Assembly (NCBI GenBank): GCA_018401435.1
Contig: JAGYJW010000002.1
Location: forward strand, 124,001-188,000
Length of the DNA stretch: 64,000 nt
Direction: 5' to 3'
DNA from: Deltaproteobacteria bacterium
GTDB lineage: Bacteria > Myxococcota_A > UBA796 > UBA2385
The position numbers were made by a program, and so were the translations under genes. The notes beneath the pieces were generated by a model. The model made no database searches, was not told where the DNA came from, and worked only from the letters and a program-made list of their open reading frames with translations. Shown here one piece after another: positions 56,581-64,000 of this stretch (the first letter of the stretch is position 1; each line of letters opens with the position of its first letter).

Positions 56581-57444
56581 TCAATAGCGGGCGTCCGCGG
56601 GCTTGCCGCCATGGGACCAGTCCTCGCCCTTGCGGGCGAAGTCGGGCCGCGGCTGCACCGTGAAGAATGCGGCCAGATCCTGGGCGTCCTGGTCGCTCAG
56701 GCTGCCCCCTTGGCCCAGGGGCATATTCCAGCGAATAAAGGCGGCGGCGGTGTTCTGGCGGGCCATGCCCGCGCTGATGTTGAAGGACCGATCCCCCCAC
56801 AGCGGCGGAAAGACGGGCTCGCCATCGGGGCCGGTCACCCCTTGGCCCTCTGCACCATGGCAGGCCACGCACTTCTCGGCGTAGAGGGCTTGCCCGTGGG
56901 CGGGGTCCGGCGGAGCCGGCGCGTCGAGGTGGGGAAAGCCGCGGCCTTCGACCGACAATCCCACCGGCACGCCCTGGGACAGCCAGGTCATATAGGCGAG
57001 AATCGCCGTCATGTCGGCGCTGTCGACAGGGAGCGGGCTGCCGTTCATGCTGCGCTGAAAGCAGTCGTTGACGCGATCGGCCAACGTGATGACCTGGTCG
57101 TTGCGCGAGCGGTATTCCGGGAAGACACCCGCGATGCCCACCCAGGGCCCCGCCTTGGCGACGGTGCCCGCCTGAAGGTGGCAGCTGGTGCAATTCATCG
57201 CCGCGCCGACGTGCTGGGGCAGCTCCCGCGCCGTGTGCCGGACCAGCACCTCACCCCGGCGAATGCTGTCGCCCAGGGGCCCCTCGGGCATCGACGCGGG
57301 GTCGGGAGGATTCAGCGGCCAGGCGGTGGGCGCCGCGGGCGCTTCGACAACCGTGGCTTCGACGGGGAGCGCCGCAGTGGCCGGCTGCGGTGGGTCGCAG
57401 GCCAGGGCCAGGCCGATCGGCAAGACAGCAAGGATGGGGCGCAT
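56581..57444 (-). CDS. Dihaem c-type cytochrome, TsdA-like
   Basis: 287 residues from ATG 57444 with AGGAG upstream. Lipoprotein-type signal (ILAVLPIGLALACDPPQP). First haem motif CTSCH near residue 83, second CVACH near 195. Between them GPWVGIAGVFPEYRSRNDQV, LADRVNDCFQRSMNGSPLP and MTAILAYMTWLSQGVPVG match the TsdA thiosulphate dehydrogenase/tetrathionate reductase family. The expected role is electron transfer coupled to thiosulphate-tetrathionate conversion in the periplasm. Methionine ligands (SADMTAILAYM) are plausible. Divergent from the S8 protease gene. Confidence 0.85.
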   Translation of the reverse strand: MRPILAVLPIGLALACDPPQPATAALPVEATVVEAPAAPTAWPLNPPDPASMPEGPLGDSIRRGEVLVRHTARELPQHVGAAMNCTSCHLQAGTVAKAGPWVGIAGVFPEYRSRNDQVITLADRVNDCFQRSMNGSPLPVDSADMTAILAYMTWLSQGVPVGLSVEGRGFPHLDAPAPPDPAHGQALYAEKCVACHGAEGQGVTGPDGEPVFPPLWGDRSFNISAGMARQNTAAAFIRWNMPLGQGGSLSDQDAQDLAAFFTVQPRPDFARKGEDWSHGGKPADARY

Positions 57445-57681
57445 GGACGCTCCTCGAATGGGGGTCTCCCCGGTCTGAAGCAAGCTCCATGCCCGGTCAT
57501 TCGGCCCCATTCGGCCCTCCGCAGCCGCGCTTCTGCACCCTCATGTTTCAACCTGTTGCAAGAACCGTCGCGGGGCGATCCCCGGCCGCGCTCCAGCCGG
57601 CAGCGCGCCTCCCTGGGCTCATGCTCCCGCTTGGTGAATCCGTCTGAGGAAAGGACGACCGTCGTCCCTCCCGGAGCCTCG

Positions 57682-60093
57682 ATGAAGCGCAGAATCGGTA
57701 TCCTCGGCCTTGTCGCCGGCGCTGCAGCCCTCAGCCTGCTCGCCTCCGCCCCCAAGCGCGCCGAAGAGGCGCCAGCCCGGCGCAACCAGCCCGACCTGTC
57801 GCGGACGACCTCTGGCCACCGCGCCAGCGCGGTCTCCGCGGCGGCCGCGGAAGCCCCTGCAGACGACGGGGTCTACCGGCTGGACGAGATCATGGTGAGC
57901 GCCGTCAGCGCCGATGCCCTCGACGCGCTGGTGGAGGAGCATGGCCTGCAGCTGCGCCGGCGCAGCCACCGCCAGCACGTCGCGCTGGTGGCGGTGCCCG
58001 ACGGCAAGACCGCCCAACAGCTGCTCGGTGAGCTGCGCGGCGATCCGCGCCTGGCCTCCGCTGCCCCCAACGCTGTGATCCGAGGCGCAGGGGCGCCCGA
58101 ACGCAGCAAGGAGAAGGTGAACGTCGGCAGCGACGGCGATCCGCCCAACCTCAGCAGCCTGCAGTGGCACCTGCAGGACATCGCAATGCCCGCCCGGACT
58201 CCCGCCGCGGTCTACCGGATCAAGATCGCCGTGTTGGATACCGGCGTCGCCCATGCAGAGGGCACCTTCAATGGGCGCGTCCACCGTGTGCCCGACTCCC
58301 TGGCGGGGCTGAGCTTCGAGGACCCCTACGACTTTGTCGACGACGACCCCATGGCCCTGGACGAGCACCAGCACGGCACCCACATCGCCTCGCTGATCGC
58401 GTCGAATGGGCGCGTGCAGGGGGTCGCACCGGGGGCCCGGATCATGCCGGTGCGGGTGCTGGACGCCCAGAACCGGGGCACGGAGTTCTCCCTCATCGAA
58501 GGCATCCACTGGGCCGTCGATCACGGGGCCGAGGTCATCAACATGAGCCTGGCCTTCCCGCCCGGCTATGTCCCCTCGGCCGCGCTCCGGGGCGCCCTGC
58601 AAGACGCCGCAGACGCCGGCGTCGTGATGGTGGCGGCCGCAGGGAATGACGGCCGGAGCGATGTTCCCAGCTGGCCCGCCGCCAGCCCCCTGGTGATTGG
58701 CGTGGGGGCCTACGTCGCCCCGGCCAGCGACATGGACCAGGCCGCAGCCTATAGCAACCTGGGTGTGGGCATCGACCTGATGGCACCCGGCGGCGATCTG
58801 GCCAGCGACCACAACGGCGATGGCCTCCCGGATGGCATGGTGGCCGAGACCATCGACCTCAACGATCCGAGCACCGTTGGCGCGTGGATGTTTGCCGGCA
58901 CCAGCCAGGCCGCGGCGGTGGTCAGCGGGGGGGCGGCCTGGATGCTGGCATCCGGCGCGACGGCCGACCAGGTGCGCAGCGCCCTGCTCCAAGGCAGCGC
59001 CTTCTGGAGCCCCGACAGCTTCGCCGAGGGCTGCGGCGCGGGCGGTCTCGACATCGAAGGTGCCCAGGCCCTGCTCGGCGAATCCAGCGTGTTGCTGCAC
59101 CGCAGCTTCGGGGCCTCCTTGCTGGCCTGGCCAGCCGTCACGCCCTTCACCGATGGCTCGGTGCGGGGACAGGCCCTGGTCTCCCTGGTGGACGAGGCGG
59201 GGCAGGTGCCCAGGGAGGACCTGGAGGTCTATGGCACCGCCTGGGGTCCCAGCGGACCCAGCAGCTGGAAGTGCACCGTGCCCGCAGGAATCGGGCGGTG
59301 CACCATCAAGGGCGAGATCGCCAAGCCGCTGGTTGCCTTTGGCGACCCCGTCGCGGCATGGGCCTTCTCCGTCGAGGCCGTGGTGCAACCCCAGGTGGAG
59401 ATCCCCTACCGCCCGTCCACGATCCTCTATGGGTCCGACGCCTTCGAGCTCATGCTCGCCGGCATCGCAGAGACCCCCGAGCTGAACGACGCCCTGCTGG
59501 CCGTGCGCTGGAGCGCCGGCGACGACGACCGCCTGGGCCCCATCGGCGATGGGTTCACGGTGCTCAACAGCGGCACCGGCCTGGCCTCCAGCCCCTTCGG
59601 CGTGGTCTTCACCCCCGGCGCCGCGCGCATCGCCACGCAGGAAGTCGTGGATGTGGACCTGGACGGCACCGGCCTGGCCACCAGCCCCATCGGCTTTCTG
59701 CCCTTGCACCGGGTGGTCATCGACGGCACCGGCCTGGCCACCAGCCCCATCGGCTTCCAGCAGCTCAACCTGGTCGCCTTCTCGGGCACCGGTCTGGCCA
59801 CCAGCCCCATCGGCTTCACCGCGATGGATCTGTTCAGCCCCCTGGGCACCGCGCCCAGCCTGGGCATGGGCATGAACGGCAGCGTGCTCTTCCTGGCCGA
59901 TGGCACCCTGGCCGGGGCCAGCAGGGGCGCCCTCAGCCCCAGCACCCAGGCGCTGCTGGCCGACGGCGGCTTCGTGACCTCGGAGGGCTTCGAAGCCGCG
60001 AGCTTGCTGGCGGGCAGCGGGTCGGTGTCGGTGGGGCTCAGCGCGATCGGTACCACCGTGGCGATGAGCGAGCAGGGCCAGAAGGTGGATTGA
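57682..60093 (+). CDS. Secreted subtilisin-like serine protease with GTGLATSPIG repeats
   Basis: 803 residues from ATG 57682. Signal peptide (ILGLVAGAAALSLLASAPKR); propeptide to about residue 150; S8 catalytic domain with Asp about 183 (KIAVLDTGVAH), His about 230 (HQHGTHIASLIA), Ser about 406 (FAGTSQAAAVVSG). The last 300 residues form a sandwich region followed by four copies of a GTGLA(S/T)SP motif (residues 630-715) and a low-complexity Leu/Ala/Ser tail. It is a paralogue of the protease at 1-1258, with the same N-terminal plan. Likely exported or surface-attached; the tail may be an attachment module. Confidence 0.92.
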   Translation: MKRRIGILGLVAGAAALSLLASAPKRAEEAPARRNQPDLSRTTSGHRASAVSAAAAEAPADDGVYRLDEIMVSAVSADALDALVEEHGLQLRRRSHRQHVALVAVPDGKTAQQLLGELRGDPRLASAAPNAVIRGAGAPERSKEKVNVGSDGDPPNLSSLQWHLQDIAMPARTPAAVYRIKIAVLDTGVAHAEGTFNGRVHRVPDSLAGLSFEDPYDFVDDDPMALDEHQHGTHIASLIASNGRVQGVAPGARIMPVRVLDAQNRGTEFSLIEGIHWAVDHGAEVINMSLAFPPGYVPSAALRGALQDAADAGVVMVAAAGNDGRSDVPSWPAASPLVIGVGAYVAPASDMDQAAAYSNLGVGIDLMAPGGDLASDHNGDGLPDGMVAETIDLNDPSTVGAWMFAGTSQAAAVVSGGAAWMLASGATADQVRSALLQGSAFWSPDSFAEGCGAGGLDIEGAQALLGESSVLLHRSFGASLLAWPAVTPFTDGSVRGQALVSLVDEAGQVPREDLEVYGTAWGPSGPSSWKCTVPAGIGRCTIKGEIAKPLVAFGDPVAAWAFSVEAVVQPQVEIPYRPSTILYGSDAFELMLAGIAETPELNDALLAVRWSAGDDDRLGPIGDGFTVLNSGTGLASSPFGVVFTPGAARIATQEVVDVDLDGTGLATSPIGFLPLHRVVIDGTGLATSPIGFQQLNLVAFSGTGLATSPIGFTAMDLFSPLGTAPSLGMGMNGSVLFLADGTLAGASRGALSPSTQALLADGGFVTSEGFEAASLLAGSGSVSVGLSAIGTTVAMSEQGQKVD
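59571..59820 (+). repeat. Four GTGLATSPIG-coding repeats in the protease tail
   Basis: Four copies of about 60-69 bp share GGCACCGGCCTGGCC-type DNA coding for GTGLASSPFG once and GTGLATSPIGF three times. They are near-perfect at DNA level, suggesting recent duplication or gene conversion. Confidence 0.85.
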
Positions 60094-60100
60094 GCCCGGG

Positions 60101-60391
60101 TCAGCTGTCTGGCGTCACGAAATCCACCGACACGGCGGTGGGCGAGAGGCCGGACAGCCAGGCCAGGACCTCCCGGTGGTGGGGGTCGGCCTGGTAGGCC
60201 GCCAGGCCTGCCGCATCGGCGTGCCGGGTGATCAGGGCGAGGTCGTAACTCCGGCTGCTGCGGGTGAGGTCCAAGCCCGTCTCGATGCCCAGCAGCGCCG
60301 GAATCTTCCCGTTCATCGCCGCAAGTCTGCAGGCGGCCTCTTCGGCCTGCCCCGGCTGGGAGAACTTGAAGCAGACGACATGGGTGAGCAT
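60101..60391 (-). CDS. Dabb-fold (stress-responsive alpha/beta barrel) protein
   Basis: 96 residues from ATG 60391 with GGAGGT upstream. THVVCFKFSQPGQAEEAACR, ALLGIETGLDLTRSSRSYDL and LITRHADAAGLAAYQADPHH REV are the Dabb-domain pattern. These small dimeric proteins occur alone or fused; function usually unknown. It converges with the S8 protease gene. Confidence 0.88.
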   Translation of the reverse strand: MLTHVVCFKFSQPGQAEEAACRLAAMNGKIPALLGIETGLDLTRSSRSYDLALITRHADAAGLAAYQADPHHREVLAWLSGLSPTAVSVDFVTPDS

Positions 60392-60451
60392 GGGACCTCC
60401 CGCAGCAGGCCCCCTATCCCCACGGAGGCACCCCAAGAAAAACAGGCACCC

Positions 60452-60492
60452 CCAAAAAGAAGACCCCGGCGCTGCCGAAGCAGGCCGGGGCC
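60452..60492 (-). terminator. Rho-independent terminator of the RRM gene
   Basis: On the minus strand CCCCGGC (from 60490) pairs with GCCGGGG (to 60464) around a 13-base loop, followed by TCTTCTTTTT. It lies 30 bp after the RRM stop codon, the expected place. Confidence 0.8.
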
Positions 60493-60523
60493 CCTTTGTC
60501 TCAGGCCGAAGCCCGAGCGCGAA

Positions 60524-60949
60524 CTACCAGCGGTCGCCGCCGCCGCCGCCGCCGCCGTAGCCGCCGCCGCCGCCGCTGCGACCACCGCCGCCGCCGCCGT
60601 AGCCGCCGCCGCCGCCACCACGACCGCCGCCGCCGCCGCCGTAGCCGCCGCCGCCACCACCACCACCACCACCACCGCCGCCGCCGCCGCCGCCGCCGCC
60701 GGAACGCTCCTGGGCCTCGTTCACGCGGATGGTGCGGCCGTCGAGGGACTGGCCGTCCATCGCGGAGATCGCGGCGCTGGCGGAAGCATCGTCACCCATG
60801 GTGACGAAGCCGAAGCCGCGGCTGCGACCGGTCTCGCGGTCCTGGATGACCTTGGCCTCCTGCACGTCACCGTGAGCGAGGAAGGCCTGGCGGAGGGAAT
60901 CGTCGTTGGTGTCCCAGGAGAGACCGCCAACGAAAAGCTTGTTGCCCAT
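60524..60949 (-). CDS. Glycine-rich RRM RNA-binding protein
   Basis: 141 residues from ATG 60949. RRM with RNP2 KLFVGGLSW and RNP1 RSRGFGFVTM (residues 1-80), then a tail of almost pure glycine with regular Tyr and Arg (GGGGYGGGGGG blocks). Such single-RRM glycine-rich proteins are cold- or stress-linked RNA chaperones in cyanobacteria and proteobacteria. About 280 bp of leader lie upstream (60950-61229) without a gene; it may hold a regulated 5' UTR. Confidence 0.95.
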   Translation of the reverse strand: MGNKLFVGGLSWDTNDDSLRQAFLAHGDVQEAKVIQDRETGRSRGFGFVTMGDDASASAAISAMDGQSLDGRTIRVNEAQERSGGGGGGGGGGGGGGGGGGGYGGGGGGRGGGGGGYGGGGGGRSGGGGGYGGGGGGGDRW

Positions 60950-61229
60950 GTTCTTTTTCTCTTTCTTGTAGAGCCCGTGGAGCACGTAGAATGTGCACCG
61001 GGGCGTCGAGCAGGCAGAGGGCCTGCAATCCCGACAAGTCCAGGGTGGACGTGTCTTCTTATGTCGGCGCAAAGTCGCGACCGGCAGTCTCGTCACCGTC
61101 GCTGTGGAGCTATCGCACCACGACTTCGCTGCTTCAACGCAGGCACCTTACACCGATCTCCCACCTGCGCGCCAGTGCGAAGCCGACAAAGCCCATAAAG
61201 AGGGCCCGGTGCCCCCGGGGGGGATCGCC

Positions 61230-62330
61230 TCAGCGCGACGAGACGATCAGCGAGGCGCCGCCCTGGGGCTGGTCGAGAAAGCGCCGGGCGCCGCCCTGAT
61301 CCTGCAAGGTGGCCGCAAAGAAGGCCGCCGACAGCGAGGCCGCCGCGGATCGTCCCGCGTCTGGCGACACATAGGTGAAGGGCGCGCCCCCCGTCTGCCG
61401 CTCGCCCTGTCCACAGCCCGCCATGAAGCCCTCCACCAGCCCACAGAGATCCGACACCGACCAGTGGCCCCCATCGGGCATGCGGGCCAGCCAGGCCGGA
61501 CCCGCCAGGGCCGCGTAGTTGCCCTCGATCAGCTGGTTGCCCAAGGCGCCGATGCTGTTGTCCTCTTCCAGCAGCAGCAGCAGCACCGGCTGGGTCACCG
61601 TTTCGGCGTCCACACCCACCAGCAGCGGGTTGTCGATGGGAGCACCCATGGCCAGCCCCGCCCGGACCCGGTCATCGTCCCGCAGCAGGCGCCCGGTGGT
61701 CACTGCCCCGAAGCTATGGCCCAAGGCGCCCACCTGGTCAGGGTTCACGGCGAGCCCGGCCGGCAAGGCCGCACCGCTGAGCGCCGCATCCAAGGTGGCC
61801 GAAGCATCCGCCGCCCGCTGGGCCAGCCAGGCCTCGGTCAGCGCGCCGCCTTCCCCCGCCAAGGCGTCAAAGACGGTGTTGCCCTCGTGATCGGGCACCA
61901 CAACCACAAAACCATGGCTGGCCAGGGTGGCGGCCACCGTCGCACCCGACAGGCCCAGACAGTCGTGGCAGTGGGAGTAGACCAGGAGCGGAGCGGGCGC
62001 CAGATCGGCAGGGTCGCCATCGGGCACCACAACCAGGCTGCGGCTGGGACAATCGGCTGGCGCATCTGCCAACAGATCAGCCAGAACGCCCGCATCTACA
62101 TCATCTTCGACGAGGCCTGGCAGGGGGGTGTCCGCTGGGACCCCCGAGGCGGGGTACCAGGCGCGGGCGGCGATGGGGGCATCCCGACCGGCCACCGAGA
62201 CCGAGAAGGATCGGGTGCCGGCCGCCCAGGGGCCCGGCTGCGACCAGTCGGTGTCGGCGGGGGCAGCCGCGCCACCCGAGTCGGCGTTGGGATCGGGGGC
62301 GCAGGCAAGGCTGAGCAGGAGCAGGAGCAT
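61230..62330 (-). CDS. Secreted alpha/beta hydrolase lipoprotein
   Basis: 366 residues from ATG 62330. Lipobox LLLLLLSLACAPD. Alpha/beta hydrolase fold: LVYSHCHDCLGLSGATVAAT, FVVVVPDHEGNT, nucleophile elbow GALGHSFGAVTTGR, DDDRVRAGLAMGAPIDNP, and the His in DGGHWSVSDLC. Resembles platelet-activating-factor acetylhydrolase/dienelactone hydrolase-like esterases. Substrate unknown. Confidence 0.85.
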   Translation of the reverse strand: MLLLLLSLACAPDPNADSGGAAAPADTDWSQPGPWAAGTRSFSVSVAGRDAPIAARAWYPASGVPADTPLPGLVEDDVDAGVLADLLADAPADCPSRSLVVVPDGDPADLAPAPLLVYSHCHDCLGLSGATVAATLASHGFVVVVPDHEGNTVFDALAGEGGALTEAWLAQRAADASATLDAALSGAALPAGLAVNPDQVGALGHSFGAVTTGRLLRDDDRVRAGLAMGAPIDNPLLVGVDAETVTQPVLLLLLEEDNSIGALGNQLIEGNYAALAGPAWLARMPDGGHWSVSDLCGLVEGFMAGCGQGERQTGGAPFTYVSPDAGRSAAASLSAAFFAATLQDQGGARRFLDQPQGGASLIVSSR

Positions 62331-62437
62331 GGGCCGCAGCCTACCCGCCAAGGAAGCCCGCAGCACCTCACCGAGGGCTGACGGGCGCAGGTCGACCCCG
62401 GGCCCGGGCCGTGGCATCCTCCTCGCTCGGAGGCGCA

Positions 62438-63625
62438 ATGGCCCGCACCCTCGCCCTGACGCTCTTGATTGCCTGCTCCCCGGTCACGGTTGACGTCGGC
62501 GGCGCGAGAGACGCCGATCCGCCCGATGTGGGCAGCAGCGACGGCGCCGATGACAGCGACGACAGCGATGGCGCCGATGGCAGCGACGGCAGCGATGCCA
62601 CCGATGGCAGCGACGGCGGAGACGGAAGCCAGACCGGTGATCCCGGGGACACCGCAGAAGACGGCCCCGTGGTCACCGCCGACCCCTCCACCATCCTGGG
62701 CCACGCCCAGGAGTGCGCCGTGGCCCTGGGGCGCATCCCGGGCTTCTCTTGCCAGACCGACGCCATCGAGGTGCCCATCACCGTGGACGGTGTGGTGCCC
62801 GGCGACGATGAATACTCGACCCGCATGGACTGCGATCGCCCGGCCATGCTGACCGGGGAGTGCCTGCCCTGGTCCAAGGTAGGCCACAAGCAAGGCCAGC
62901 GGTGGAATGGCGACCCCGACCCCGATGTGGACTGGGTCTTCACCTGTCGGCGGGACCGCATCAGCCCCGGCCGAGAGGGCGGCATCTTCAACGATGTGGC
63001 CATGATCGGCCACCGGAAGTCCACCGGAGAGACCTGCTTCTTCCAGAGCTTTCCCTATACCACCGTCGAGCGGGCCCCCTCGCCGATGGAGGACCCCCTC
63101 GACACGCCGCCCGGCTCGCCCACGCCCCGGGAATTCTGGGATCCCCCCGGCGACACGGCAGCCATCAACTGCGCCAACCGCTGCCACGACAACGATCCCT
63201 GGGTCCACAGCCCCTATATCGACCAGGTCATGCGGCCCGACGCGCCCACCCAGACCCTGGTTCCGGCCTATACGGGCCTGGACCGTCCCTATACGGTGGT
63301 TGGCACGGCATTCGAGGGCTGGGACCTGCCTTTTGACCAGCTGAAGCCTACGGGCAACAACTGCACGAGCTGCCACCGTATCGGCACCGGGGGGAGCTGC
63401 TCCACCTTCGCCGATTATGCGACCGGCGTACCCGGCGGATACCCCGTGACCGATTCGATGCAAACCTACCCGAATTCTCACTGGATGCCGCCGGGCAACA
63501 GCGGGACCGCGGCCGAGTGGGAGTCCCAGTGGCGCGACGACGTGGAACAGCTGATCCGCTGCTGCTACGACTCCGACCGGTCGGAATGCAACAAGCAGGC
63601 CATCCCCATGACGCCGACCCGGTAG
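62438..63625 (+). CDS. Lipoprotein with one c-type haem motif
   Basis: 395 residues from ATG 62438, AGG upstream. Lipobox LALTLLIACSPV; DG/SD-rich spacer (residues 35-75). A CTSCH haem-binding motif in PTGNNCTSCHRIGTGGSC and a related CANRCHDND earlier suggest cytochrome-like haem attachment; several other cysteines (QECAVALG, FSCQTDA, DCDRPAMLTGEC) may be disulphide-linked. Not recognised as a family. Surface-exposed electron-transfer or sensor protein is a guess. Confidence 0.65.
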   Translation: MARTLALTLLIACSPVTVDVGGARDADPPDVGSSDGADDSDDSDGADGSDGSDATDGSDGGDGSQTGDPGDTAEDGPVVTADPSTILGHAQECAVALGRIPGFSCQTDAIEVPITVDGVVPGDDEYSTRMDCDRPAMLTGECLPWSKVGHKQGQRWNGDPDPDVDWVFTCRRDRISPGREGGIFNDVAMIGHRKSTGETCFFQSFPYTTVERAPSPMEDPLDTPPGSPTPREFWDPPGDTAAINCANRCHDNDPWVHSPYIDQVMRPDAPTQTLVPAYTGLDRPYTVVGTAFEGWDLPFDQLKPTGNNCTSCHRIGTGGSCSTFADYATGVPGGYPVTDSMQTYPNSHWMPPGNSGTAAEWESQWRDDVEQLIRCCYDSDRSECNKQAIPMTPTR

Positions 63626-63672
63626 GACCCATTTCCACTCCACTCCCAGAGGCGCAGCCCAACCGGGTCGAG

Positions 63673-64000
63673 GTGGCCATCATCGGCGCCGGCTTCGGGG
63701 GCCTCTGCGCCGCCGCGCGGCTGGACCGGGCGGGCATCACCGACCTGCTGCTGCTGGAGCGCGGCGCATCGGTGGGGGGCACCTGGCGGGACAACACCTA
63801 CCCGGGAGCGGCCTGCGACATCCCCTCGCACCTCTACAGCCTGAGCTTCCAACTCAACCCGGATTGGACCCGCGCCTACTCACCCCAGCCCGAAATCCAG
63901 GCCTATCTGGAGGACTTCGCGACCCAGGCAGGGCTGCGCGACCGCATCTTGCTGGGACAGTCCGTGCGGCGGGTGGAGCTGGACGAGGCCCGCGGGCATT
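63673..64000 (+). CDS. Flavin-containing monooxygenase (Baeyer-Villiger type), C-terminus outside window
   Basis: Partial. The frame gives VAIIGAGFGGLCAAARLDR (FAD Rossmann GxGxxG), then LLLERGASVGGTWRDNTYPG ACDIPSHLYS, the hallmark of class B flavoprotein monooxygenases. The first usable start is GTG at 63673, but in-frame residues upstream (AQPNRVE) suggest the real start is earlier, about 63620, and may use a start lost by an indel. Only about 110 residues lie in the window. Confidence 0.85.
   Translation, partial: MAIIGAGFGGLCAAARLDRAGITDLLLLERGASVGGTWRDNTYPGAACDIPSHLYSLSFQLNPDWTRAYSPQPEIQAYLEDFATQAGLRDRILLGQSVRRVELDEARGH

Overview
The window is GC-rich DNA from what looks like an uncultured Myxococcota or deltaproteobacterial-type organism. 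This is an inference from three things: many secreted lipoproteins with acidic Asp-Gly-Ser spacers, MopE-type and thrombospondin-3-type calcium repeats, and a MYXO-CTERM-like tail. Several genes can only be read through by changing frame (cas3, a CotH gene, a MopE/fibrinogen gene, a glycosyltransferase, an IS630 transposase, a membrane protein). Either the assembly carries uncorrected single-base indels or a number of genes are decaying, so frame-broken genes are described as such.

Layout. Bases 1-1258 hold the start of a secreted subtilisin-like (S8) protease on the minus strand. Bases 1564-13701 are one very large CRISPR array of about 166 repeats of 37 bp with 34-40 bp spacers. Bases 13934-22834 are a complete type I-G (formerly I-U) cas operon on the minus strand in transcription order csb1 (cas7), csb2 (cas5-cas6 fusion), cas3, a short Cas8-like gene, cas4-cas1 fusion and cas2. 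Most genes overlap by ATGA or GTGA. A divergent WYL-domain regulator (23031-23987) faces the operon across a promoter region carrying paired boxes. The rest is mostly cell-envelope and accessory genes: endonuclease I and amidohydrolase lipoproteins (24.6-28.1 kb), an IS3 relic and a 13-bp tandem repeat, an orphan beta-class DNA methyltransferase, a DUF-type gene apparently split by an ISAs1-like relic (31.2-34.7 kb), an AmpG-like permease, a duplicated-module lipoprotein, MopE/fibrinogen and CotH/lamin-tail surface proteins (38.5-42.2 kb), an IS630 element, a PIN-toxin gene pair (43.9-45.1 kb), an IS91-like relic, LysR and TetR regulators with a glycosyltransferase, small metabolic genes (AHSA1, GST, SOUL), a gluzincin/CpXC gene pair (52.9-55.8 kb), a TsdA-like dihaem cytochrome, a second S8 protease, a Dabb protein, a glycine-rich RRM protein, an alpha/beta hydrolase, a haem-motif lipoprotein and the start of a flavin monooxygenase.

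How it works together. The Csb1/Csb2/Cas8-like proteins should form the crRNA-guided complex, with Csb2 processing repeats. Cas3 should degrade the target, Cas4-Cas1 with Cas2 should add spacers, and the WYL protein probably controls expression. The most notable points are: the repeat sequence and re-acquired spacers say the array is read on the minus strand from the cas side, yet the cas-side repeats are the decayed ones; several pairs of near-identical spacers, one differing only inside the predicted seed; and cas3, whose C-terminal HD nuclease part is spread over several frames.
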